Shown here piece after piece: positions 26,930 to 36,567 of a DNA stretch of 64,000 nucleotides (its first letter is position 1; each line of letters opens with the position of its first letter). Source of the DNA: Couchioplanes azureus (lineage in GTDB: Bacteria; Actinomycetota; Actinomycetes; Mycobacteriales; Micromonosporaceae). The notes under the pieces are model-generated. The model saw only the letters and a list, made by a program, of their open reading frames with translations, ran no database searches and was not told the DNA's origin. The DNA lies in contig NZ_BMQY01000013.1 in NCBI RefSeq assembly GCF_014648355.1, forward strand, positions 62,001 to 126,000, given 5' to 3'. The translations under genes were made by a program, and so were the position numbers.

Positions 26930-27634
26930 TCAGTCCTGACGACTTCTTGCCGACTCGGTGGCGCGCAGGTGCGCCAGCCATCGAGGCGGAAGACGCTGCG
27001 GCTCGCCCAGTGATCGCAGGTATGAACGGCGGTAGCGGACCTGCTCCGTGTCTTGCCATAGCTCTACCGCGCGGCGCAAGGAACCGACGACCCCAAGGGC
27101 GGCCGCTGCTACCGGCGAGTTCGCGAATGAAGGCTGGAGGAAGACGGCGCTCTTGGCTGCGTCCGGGTCGGCTGGTAGACCGCATGCCCATGCCAAGGGA
27201 ACCAGCTTCGACTTTGTGGCGATCCGGTGCGCTTCCACGGCGGCGGTGTACCGAGTCCGGTGCTCGCTGACCTCGTTCAGCAGATCAGGGATGACGGCGA
27301 TGCTGGCCGTGAACGCGTCGACGAGTCTTGCCGAAAGTAGGTGTGCGACCGTGCTCAGCGCCCGCGCCGGAGCGTCCTCAGTCCAGCCGACGAGGCTGCG
27401 GCCCAATAGCGTGCCCATGACCGCACTGAGGTGTGTTCGGTCCTGTTCGGCGGCTTCCAGTGACAGAATCCAGGCTCCGCTTAGGCTTCCGGTTGGACCC
27501 AGTCGCCAGACGGCTAGTGCTTCGTTCCCATTTACATCGAGTCCAGTGGCAAGGACGGCGTGGCCCCGAACGCCGGGCAGGTAGTCGGCGACGAACCCAA
27601 ATTCGTCGATGATGGAGTCGACAGCGCTGGTCAT
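26930..27634 (-). CDS. Protein of unknown function, operon partner of the exonuclease
   Basis: A 234-residue protein; ATG 27634 has GGGG about six bases upstream and another ATG lies six bases earlier. It has no signal or membrane segment. Visible features are ATGLDVNGNEALAVWRL, WILSLEAAEQDR and the C-terminal basic YRRSYLRSLGEPQRLPPRW. No family recognised. The seven-base gap to the DnaQ-BRCT gene suggests joint action. Confidence 0.65.
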   Translation of the reverse strand: MTSAVDSIIDEFGFVADYLPGVRGHAVLATGLDVNGNEALAVWRLGPTGSLSGAWILSLEAAEQDRTHLSAVMGTLLGRSLVGWTEDAPARALSTVAHLLSARLVDAFTASIAVIPDLLNEVSEHRTRYTAAVEAHRIATKSKLVPLAWACGLPADPDAAKSAVFLQPSFANSPVAAAALGVVGSLRRAVELWQDTEQVRYRRSYLRSLGEPQRLPPRWLAHLRATESARSRQD

Positions 27635-28455
27635 GCACATCCCCGGACGTTTTGACAGGAGATCGTGACCGTATCAACGGTGAGGAAGCTGGCAACTCCA
27701 CTGTGTGGTGGAAGATGTGAAGCGACAGCACGGCAGCAAAGAAACGAAACACCGACCCCCGGCGAGTGACACTCCTTCCAAGATTTGAAGACACTGAGAT
27801 CCCAAGTGGATCGGGCGAGGCATGGTCGCGGACGCGGCTATTCGGCCCTCTATGAGCGGATGGCCAGACAAGCCATGAGCGCCAACGCTTGTCACATGGC
27901 GCACGCCAGCTCTCGGTAAGCGATCACCGTGTGCTTAGCTCGAGTGTTGATCCTCGGACACAATCGATCAAGGCGTGAGCTGCGTCTTTGCGGTGTGCGT
28001 GAGTCGCCCGCAACTCATACTCGCAGGTCGCTGCTATGGGTATGCAAGTCGCCCTCCGACGCAGTAGTCAGGCACACGACCCCGCTACAAGCGAGCCACT
28101 CTGGCCGTCGGCGGAACTCTGCCTGCCCCGGCCACCATCCCCTAGCGGAGCTCAGTCAGCAGGCCGCCTAAGGATGCGGGTCAGCGGCCGGTGTGCGGAC
28201 GATCGATGCCTCAGGACAGCCACGTCAGCCGGGAGTCGACTCGATCGCCATGCCAAAGTGCCATCGTCCCGGCTCCCGTTGACCGCTACCGGGTCAAGGC
28301 CGCCCCCGTCCTGGACTCCCCCGCACTGACTTCGCCCGGACGGATTCGCCTGACCGCTGCTGGACGGCAGCTGATCAGCAGTGATCGCGACGTCTGACTG
28401 GCACGGCTGCGAGTTGCGCCGGAGGCTATCCATCAGCGATGTCAATTCGCGGAAC
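27635..28455. other. Intergenic region containing attachment copy B
   Basis: About 820 bases. It contains the recombinase tail and att-like copy at 27898-27962 (described separately). Otherwise I see no gene with a ribosome site. It lies between the divergent exonuclease operon and the first giant secreted protein. Confidence 0.45.
27898..27962 (-). other. Attachment-site copy B with serine-recombinase C-terminal remnant
   Basis: Read on the minus strand, bases from 27961 down encode CPRINTRAKHTVIAYRELACAM and a stop, quoted in pieces CPRINTRAK and HTVIAYRELACAM. That is the same C-terminus as the recombinase at 40313. TCGGACACA at 27954-27962 corresponds to the tRNA-Leu end at 24028. The rest of the recombinase is absent. 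Confidence 0.7.
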
Positions 28456-28712
28456 TTGAGGACTTGCGGCGAGACATTGAATACGCACAGGCCGCCACCA
28501 GCTTCGGCGGGTCTGCTCCCGGGGTTGCTGTGACACCAGTGCGTGGTGGTGCGGCTCAGTGGCTTCGCGGTCAGCCGTTCGGGCATCGGATTCTGCCCTG
28601 CATGTCCGCTGCACGCCGGGCCGGAGGAGCCGTATCCGGTCGATTGCATCTGCTAGGCGTATGCCGCAAATCCGTACCGTTCGGTCATCTATTGGTTATC
28701 GAAGGGTTGCAG
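28456..28712 (+). promoter_or_regulatory. Conserved 5' leader of giant secreted protein 1
   Basis: About 255 bases upstream of the start are clearly homologous to 49500-49757, upstream of the second giant gene (GGTCAGCCGTTCGGGCA, CCGGTCGATTGCATCT, ACCGTTCGGTCATCTATTGG and GAAGGGTTGCAG are shared). The match includes the ribosome site and continues into the signal peptide. It may hold the promoter and a structured leader; I could not match it to a known riboswitch class. Confidence 0.5.
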
Positions 28713-30257
28713 ATGCTGCGGCAGGAACCTCGCACGTTCGCGGTGCCGGCGAGTGGACGCACGGGCGGGCGGTCACGCCAGCTCACGACACTCACCCTGG
28801 CCTGCGTGCTCGCGCTGCTGGCGCCCTTCATCGCCGTCCCGCCCGCATCCGCGGCGGGCACGGTGACGGTGACCAACCCGGGCGGACAAGTCGGCCCCAC
28901 CGGGGTCGCCTACGCCAAGCAGATGACCGCCACCGGCGGCACCGCCCCCTACGCCTGGTCGGCGCTGTCCCTGCCGCCAGGCCTGGCCATCGACGCGGCT
29001 TCGGGTCTCATCTCCGGCACCCCCACCACCGCCGGCAGCTACGCGACGAAGGTGACCGCTACTGACACCACCGGTGTCGCCGGCATGGTGTCGTTCTCCT
29101 TTGCCACCGGCGTGATCGTCACCTACCCCAGCAGCCGGGGCAGCAACACCGGCACCCCCATCGCCCCGCTCGCGCTCAAGGTCGCCGGCGGCACCGGCGA
29201 GTACACCTGGACCGCCACCGGCCTGCCCACCGGGCTCGCCATCGACGCCAAGACCGGCGTCATCACCGGCACCCCCACCGTCGACGGCAGCTACTCGGTC
29301 AAGGCCACCGCCACCGACACCGCCGGCAAGGCCGGCTCCACCGGCTTCCCCTGGACCGTCGCCCCCGGCGCCACCGTCACCGACCCCGGCCCCGTGCACG
29401 CCACCACCGGCATCGCCGTGTCCAAGCAGATGACCGCCACCGGCGGCACCACCCCCTACACCTGGACCGCCACCGGCCTCCCTGCCGGCCTGACCATCAA
29501 GTCCACCACCGGCCTGATCTCCGGCACCGCCACCACCGCAGCCGCTACCGCATCGGTGCTGATCACCGTCACCGACGCCGCGAAGATCGCCACCACCATC
29601 ACCGTCCCGGTCACCGTCGCCACCCCGGTCACCGTCACCGACCCCGGCACCCGCACCGACGCCACCGGCAACCCCGCCACTGTGTCGCTCGCCGCTACCG
29701 GCGGCGTCGCCCCGTACACGTGGTCGGCTACCGGTCTGCCTGCCGGCCTGTCTCTCGACCCGGCCACGGGTGTCGTCTCCGGCACCCCGACCACCGTCGC
29801 GTCCAGCACGGTGAGCGTCACCGCCACCGACAGCGGCCAGCGCACCCACACCGCGTCGTTCACCTGGAACATCGTCGCGCCGATCACGATCACCAACCCC
29901 GGTGGCCAGGTCGGCCCCACCGGCGTCGCCTACTCCAAGACCCTGACCGCCACCGGCGGCACCACCCCCTACCGATGGACCGCCACCGGCCTGCCCACCG
30001 GCCTGTCCATCGACGCCGCCACCGGCGTCATCTCCGGCACCCCCACCACCGCCGGCAGCCAGACCACGAAGGTCACCGTCACCGACAAGGACGGCATCAC
30101 CGGCACCGTCTCGTTCAACTTCGCCACCGGCGTGATCGTCACCTACCCCAGCAGCCGCGGCTCCGGCCTCGGCATACCGATCACACCGCTCGCGATCAAG
30201 GCCGCCGGCGGCACCGGCGACTACACCTGGACCGCCACCGGCCTCCCCCCGGCCTGA
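28713..30257 (+). pseudogene. Giant secreted Ig-repeat protein 1, N-terminal fragment (frameshifted)
   Basis: From ATG 28713 (GAAGGG six bases upstream) a signal peptide of about 48 residues (LTTLTLACVLALLAPFIAV) leads into tandem putative Ig repeats of about 85 residues. Each has the pattern TNPGG or TDPG, GGTxPYxWTATGLPxGL, TGxISGTPTT and a closing FxWxV. Five repeats and part of a sixth are read. At 30246 a run of six C replaces the CCCGCCC of the paralogue, losing one base and ending the frame at TGA 30257. The repeats presumably form a rod outside the cell. Downstream frames continue the same protein. Confidence 0.8.
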
Positions 30258-32164
30258 CCATCGACCCGGCCACCGGAATCATCACCGGCACCCCGACCAC
30301 CAACGGCGCCTACACCGCCAAGGTCACCGCCACCGACACCAACCGCACCCCCGGCGCCACCAGCTTCCCCTGGACCATCGCCGCCGCACCCGAGCTGACC
30401 AACCCCGGCACGGTGCACGCCACCACCGGCGTCGCCATGTCGCAGCAGATGACCGCCACCGGCGGCAAGGCCCCCTACACCTGGACCGCCACCGGGCTGC
30501 CCACCGGACTGACCATCAAGCCCGGCACCGGCCTCATCAGCGGCACCGCCACCAGCGCGGCCACCGCGAACGTGACCGTCACTGTCACCGACGCCCTGAA
30601 GATCACCAACACGGTGACCTTCGCGCTCACCGTCGGTACTCCCATCGCCGTCATCAACCCCGGCACGCGCAACAGCACCGCCGGAGCCGCCATCATGAAC
30701 GTGGCCCTGAGCGCTGACGGCGGGACCGCCCCGTACACGTGGATCGTCAACGGCCTGCCCGCCGGCTTGGCGGCCACTTCGACTGGTGTCATCTCCGGCG
30801 CCCCGACCACCGCCACCACGACGATCGTCACCGCGACCGTCGTCGATGCCGCTGGTCGTACCGCCACGTCATCGTTCACCTGGAACGTCGCCGGACCCGT
30901 GGTGCTCGCCGGTCCCGGAGCGCAGGCCGTCACCATCGGCGTCACCGCCACGCTTAAGCTTGCCGCCACCGGCGGCACCGGTGACTACCAGTGGACCGCG
31001 ACCGGGCTGCCCACCGGGCTGAGCCTCAACCCCGCTAGCGGCGAGATCACCGGTGCACCGACCGCCGAGGGAAGCTGGACCACTGCTGTCACGGTCACCG
31101 ACGCCGCCGGCGGCACCTCCAGCACAACATTTGCCTGGTCCGTGGCGCCAGCCCTGACCGTGATCAACCCTGGTGCACAGAGCACCCTGGTTGGTCAGCA
31201 GGCGCATCTCGCCTTGACCGCCGGTGGCGGCACCGCGCCGCACACGTGGACCGTGCAAGGTCTGCCCTCCGGCCTGGCCTTTGACCCCGTATCCGCGCTG
31301 ATCACCGGATCACCGGTCAGCGCCAGTGCCGCCTCGACCGTCATCGCGAGCGTCACCGACGCCGCAGGCCGCACCGACCAGACTTCGTTCACCTGGACCA
31401 TCGTCCTGGACACCCCCGCAGACCTCACCGCACGCGCCACGGAGATGCAGACGGTCGAGCTCTCCTGGAAGCCGGTGCCGGGGGCGACCGGATACCGCAT
31501 CTACCGCGACGGCGAGCGCGTAACCACCACCGGTACCAGCACCCGCCTGTGGGACCGCCAGCTCGACGACACCACCACTTACCTCTACCGCATCACCGCC
31601 ATCGGCGCCGACGGACTCGAATCTCCACTGAGCGCCGAGGCTACGGCGACCACCCTCGCGACGCGTGAGGCGCCCGTCAACTACACCGCGTGCAGGCAGA
31701 ACAACACCGACAGCGGATGCACGTACACGACCAGCACGCCAGCGGATCCCGCCTACCCGAGTGACGGCGGTTTCCCGCTGACCGATGGCGTCCACGGTAG
31801 GTCAGCCGCCGGGCTGGCCTGGCAGGGCCGCCACAACCAGAGCGACTACTCATTCACCGTCGACCTGGGCGTCAGCCGCCCCGTCACCGAACTCAACAGC
31901 ACCTGGCTGCAGGCACAAGCCGACGACATTCAGCTGCCCCTGACGGTCAGCTATTCCCTGTCCACCGACGGGGAGCAGTTCACGGATGTCGCCCTGGTGT
32001 CTCGGCCCTACGTCTCCATGGCCGACCAGGTGCGCTCGTATCGCGCGGTGGGCTTGAACGAGGCCGCCCGCTTCGTGCGCGTCACCGTCAACGGCAGCGG
32101 CGGCTGGACCCTCATCGACGAGATCGAGGCCCGCGGCACCGTCGCCGACATCCCGCCGGCCTAA
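30252..32164 (+). pseudogene. Giant secreted protein 1, middle fragment (Ig repeats, FN3, discoidin-like)
   Basis: In the next frame the homology continues without loss: PPGLTIDPATGIITGTPTT and five further Ig repeats to about 31420. Then comes a fibronectin type III-like domain (TPADLTARATEMQTVELSW, YRIYRDGERV, YLYRITAIGADGLES). A discoidin/F5-8-like region follows (YSFTVDLGVSRPVTELNS, YRAVGLNEAARFVRVTVNGSG), ending at TAA 32164. The next fragment resumes in another frame within an Ig-like repeat, so a second frameshift near 32160 is likely. The FN3/discoidin part has no counterpart in giant protein 2. Confidence 0.75.
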
Positions 32165-35100
32165 CCCTGCCCACACCGGCGCCGGCCCCCCTCGAACAAG
32201 ACAAAGAGGCGCCCGCACTGACTCTTGCCGTCGCCGAATTCGTCGGTCCGCTGTCCTGGAGGGCCGACGGCCTGCCGGACGGTCTGGCGATCAACCCGGC
32301 CACGGGCGTCATCACTGGGACCGCCCGCGCCGCCGGCGAGTTCACGGTCACAGTGACCGCGACCAGCGCCGAGGGTCGAATCGGTCACACCTCCTTCCGG
32401 TGGCAGGTGTACGCGGCTCCCGCGGCCAGCCCCGTGTTGTCGTCCGGTTCGGTGAAGAGGTTCGGGCCGACACAGTCCAGCACGGGTGTCACCGTCCTGA
32501 ATGGCTACGCCTACACCGCCAATGGCCGAAACGTGGTCAAGGTGAATATCGCCACCGGCGAATCGGAGACGTTGCCGAACAACGACACCTGCACGCAGAA
32601 CACCCGCGTCGTGGGAAATGACGGCACAGTCATCTACATTGCCAACTACGACTGCGGCACATTCGCAGTCAATCCCGTCACCGGATCCCGGCGATACATT
32701 CCTGCCGGAAACGGCAGCATCTCCATCGCCGGCCGCTACCTCTACAACAACAGCTCGACCGGCCAGGTCTCACGTTACGACCTGCAGTCCGGCCAAAGGA
32801 CAAACCTGTTCGGAACCCAGCGGATCCAGGGAACCATCGTCGCCGACGACACCCACATCTGGATCCTCGACTCCTACGCGAAACTGCACCGCCGCAATCT
32901 CACCACCAGCAGCGAAGACGCCGCTTTCGAATTGCCTACCAACCTGCACTACGGCGCACTGTCGGTGGGCGACTACATCTACGCACTCTCGTCTCACGAC
33001 TTCGTCTATCGGATCAGCAAAGCCGACGGCAGCACGCTGCTTGTTGCCGGCGACGGCGCCCACGCCGACGACCTGCCCGCCGACGTTACCGGTATCGGCA
33101 CCGACGGCACCCGCCTCTACACCAGCGACAAGCAAGGTCTCACCGTTATCAGCGCTGCCACCCGCAGCTATGCCCCGCCAGCGGCCGGCCCTGTCTTGTC
33201 GTCCGGAACGGTTCAGCGGTTCGGCCCGAGCCAGACGAGCTATGGCGTGACCGTACTGAAGACTGATGGTCACGCCTACGCCTACACCAGCAACGGCACC
33301 GACCTTGTGCAAGTCGATCTTGCCGGCGGCGCGCCTGCAAGCATGCCGAAGGGACCATGCTCGTCGGGCCATCGGGTCGTGGGCAACGACGGCTCACTGG
33401 TCTATGTTGTCGCCGGTTCCTGCGGCATGTACGCCGTCAGCCCCAAGACTGGATCTTGGCGTTACATTCCCTCCGGTTACACAGGGAGCGTTGCCATCGC
33501 TGGCCGCTACCTATACCGCAACGACGCAGCAGGCCAACTCTGGCGTTACGACCTGGAAAGTGGCCGCTCCACGGCACTGTTTGGAAGCCAGCGGATCACA
33601 GGTTCTATCGCCGCGGACAACGCGCACGTCTGGGTCCTCGACTACTCCGCACGACTTCACCGCCTCGACGCCACTGGCAATAACCCCGAGCGACAGACCT
33701 TCGAAGTCCCGAGCGGTTTGTGGAACGCCCCGCTCTCTGTCGGCGGCTACATCTACGCACGCTCCCACAACGAGACCATCCTGCGCATCAGCAAGGCCGA
33801 TGGCAGCACTCAGCTGATCGCTGGTGACGGCGCCCACCGCGACGACCTGCTCGCCCTCGTCAACGGGATCGCCAGTGATGGCACCCGCCTCTACACCAGC
33901 GACCAGCAAGGTCTCGCCACCATCAGCGCCGCCGCCCGCATGTTCTATCCGACCAAGGACTCGCTTCTCCTGATGCCCTCTGCCGGCGTCACGGAGGTCG
34001 CCACCCTACCCGGAACCCGCTACGGGCTCACCGTAGTCAAAGACTTCATCTATACCGCAAGCAATTCACAGATCTCCACGACGAACCTGTACACAGGCAA
34101 CACATTGACTGTGGCAGGCAGCAATAGCACCGGGTGTCGCGACGGAGAGCGTGGCGCCGACGTCATCCTGAATTACCCGCGCATCATCGGCAACGACGGC
34201 TCGCTGATCTACATCAGTGAGGACTCGTGCGGTGTCCGCGCGGTCAACCCTGTCACCGGCTCCACCCGCCGCATCAGCGGATACACCGGCCAATCCACCA
34301 TCGCGGGCAAATATCTCTACACCCTCAGCAGCTCGGGCACCCTGTATCAGTACGGCCTCCACAGCGGAGTCACTAACGTTGTGGCTCAAGGCATCGCGCC
34401 CGGGACCAGCATGGCGGCCGAAGAGATGGGCGACAAAGCCCTTGTCTGGCTGCTTAACGGGCAAACCATCGCGCTGCTGACCCCGGCCGACACCGGCGGC
34501 AAGATATCAGCGCTGCCTATCGGGGGCACTCCTGAGACGACTAGCACCACGCTGCCGAACGGCGTCGAGACCAGCTACGTGGCCTCAGCAAGTGCTGCCC
34601 TTTACGTCAAGGTAAACGTTCCGGGACAACCATCCACCCTCGCACTTCTTGCGAAGAATGGGACGCTCGAAACCTCCACCATCACTCCATGGACGAAGAT
34701 CAACACCGGCATCGCGACCACAAAATACGACGTTTACACACTTGACAGCGACGGCACCTCCACCACAATTCGACGAATCCACGCCGGATTGGTCAACGAG
34801 GGGTACACCGGGGCCGACGACAGTTTCTACATCTCAAATGACACTGCTTACGTTCCCGTCGGCAAGGAAGGCGACGCCTACTGGCTGTCGGAGACCGGCC
34901 TAGGGCTGGTCTGGGACCCACAGAGCGGACTGTGCGTAGACGGCTGCCAGGGCATTGATCTGCTGGCCGAACAAGCACTGAAGAACAAATCCGAAGACTC
35001 CCTTTGGCGCGACATCGAATGCTGGGACGCCGAACCGGAGGAAATGTGCACGGCCGACGACTTTGAGCGCTTGATTATCAAGAAGGCAGTTGAGGGGCAG

Positions 35101-36054
35101 GGAAACTACAACAGCGACGGCACGCTGCGCCAAGATGCGAAGACGGAAATATTCGATACCTGGTGCGGCAAGCTGTCATCGACTTTCTCAGAAGACTGCT
35201 TGTCGGAGGGATTAAAAGACCTCGTCGAGGATGTGACGACAGCTGCCGACCTTGCTTCGACGCTGGCCGACTTTTTCGAGTTCCGAAAAGGGCTGCGCGC
35301 CGAAAACTGCTTCGACAGCTTCCGCGCTGACACCCGGGTCCTCTTGGCCAATGGCGACACCATCGCGATCAAGGACATTCGGCCTGGACAGCAGGTGCTG
35401 GCTGGCGACCCGGCCAGTCAAGCAGCCGCAGCACAGGCGGTGACCGCCGTACATGTCCACACCGACACGGAACTAACGGACCTGACCCTGACCGACGGGT
35501 CCGTGGTGCACACGACTCCGCACCACCCGTTCTGGACACCTGAACAGCAGGTTTGGACGGATGCGCAGGATCTTGTCACCGACACAAGGTTGAGCAGTCC
35601 TGGCGGCGCAGCGACCCATGTGCGGTCGGTGCATAACTTCACCGGCAGCATGACCATGTACAACCTCACAGTTGACCGGCTACACACGTATTATGTGATG
35701 GCAGGCAACACTCCAGTGCTGGTCCACAACAGTAGCTGTGATCCGATCTGGACGGCGAGGAGCAACAGGACATCAGCGGAGAACGCCTTTGGGCACTACA
35801 AAGACCATGGCAAGGACTTCCCTGATGTCCAGAATGCTCTTCAGTATGCAAGGAAGGCGAGAGACTGGTTCGACAATCCGACGCCGACAACCCTTACTAA
35901 GGTCCGAGATTGGAACGGCGACGTAGTCCGGTTTGATCCTGAGACAGACTACTTCGGCGTCATGACGAAGGACGGAACGCCTCGAACCTTCTACAAGCCC
36001 GATCCAGAACAACACGGTTTTCCGACCAACTTGGACTACTTCAATGCCCAGTGA
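32165..36054 (+). pseudogene. Giant secreted protein 1, C-terminal fragment: beta-propeller, Hint, toxin domain
   Basis: The frame is open from before 32161; the first usable codon (GTG 32353) lies inside an Ig-like repeat and there is no signal peptide, so this is the tail of the upstream gene. Residues to about 34960 are beta-propeller-like repeats (DLQSGQRTNLFG, ADDTHIWILDSYAKLHRRNL, ISKADGSTLLVAGDGAHADDL). A Hint domain starts near CFDSFRADTRVLLANG (about 35310) and ends HTYYVMAGNTPVLVHNSS (about 35735). The last 105 residues (FGHYKDHGKDFPDVQNAL, TLTKVRDWNGDVVRFDP, FGVMTKDGTPRTFYKPDP) resemble BECR-fold RNase toxins of the colicin D type; that assignment is tentative. An immunity candidate overlaps its stop. 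Confidence 0.75.
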
Positions 36055-36319
36055 GATGCTCGTATGCCGAGTTTGCGGACTTTATCAAGCGGACCCACCT
36101 TGGGGGGATGACGGGAAAACTCCCTCGTTCGATATCTGCGATTGCTGCGGTGTCGAATTCGGTTATCAGGATATGATACTTCCGGCCGTTGTCCGCTTCA
36201 GGGAAGCTTGGATAAAGGCGGGCGCCAAATGGCGCGATCCGCGCATGCGCCCCGCCAATTGGGATCTCTGCCAGCAGATGGACAACATACCCGCAAGGTG
36301 GTTTCATCCAGAACAATGA
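36044..36319 (+). CDS. Cysteine-rich CPCC-like protein, probable immunity protein
   Basis: A 91-residue protein overlapping the last codons of the toxin-bearing frame. It has CRVCG and CDCCGVEFGYQD, a paired-cysteine zinc-binding pattern seen in small proteins next to polymorphic toxins. An internal ATG at 36056 is an alternative start. Position directly after the toxin domain is the main argument for immunity; no experiment or search supports it here. Confidence 0.65.
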   Translation: MPSEMLVCRVCGLYQADPPWGDDGKTPSFDICDCCGVEFGYQDMILPAVVRFREAWIKAGAKWRDPRMRPANWDLCQQMDNIPARWFHPEQ

Positions 36320-36473
36320 GACAGACTTCTCGTTCCTGACCAAGGCTGCGGTGCGCGGGCGGTGGCCGATCCGCTGGACGCACCTCGGTGCCTTCCGGGT
36401 GGCTTCCGCCCGCGCTGCCATGGTCGTACTTTCAGCTTTGCCGCGCAGGGGTTTCGCAACGGAGCTAGGGACT

Positions 36474-36534
36474 ACAAGCCAGCTCCTCGAACGCGATCAC
36501 AGTGTGCTTATCCCAGGTGTTGATCTCGGACACA
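36474..36534 (-). other. Attachment-site copy C: hybrid junction
   Basis: TCGGACACA lies at 36526-36534. To its left the minus strand encodes NTWDKHTVIAFEELACS, the C-terminus of the 40313-type recombinase. To its right GTATTTCCACACGAG continues into the 24070-type recombinase Int2. The two recombinase families therefore meet at this nonamer. One C is missing before TCGG compared with copies B, D and F, so the old tail is out of frame. Confidence 0.7.
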
Positions 36535-36567
36535 GTATTTCCACACGAGTGGTGAGAGCTGCTCACC

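Noticed and set aside
28456..28712. A c-di-GMP or c-di-AMP riboswitch in the leader (ACGCACAG-like sequence)
   Set aside because: The remaining conserved core elements of those classes are absent; only the generic leader conservation is reported.
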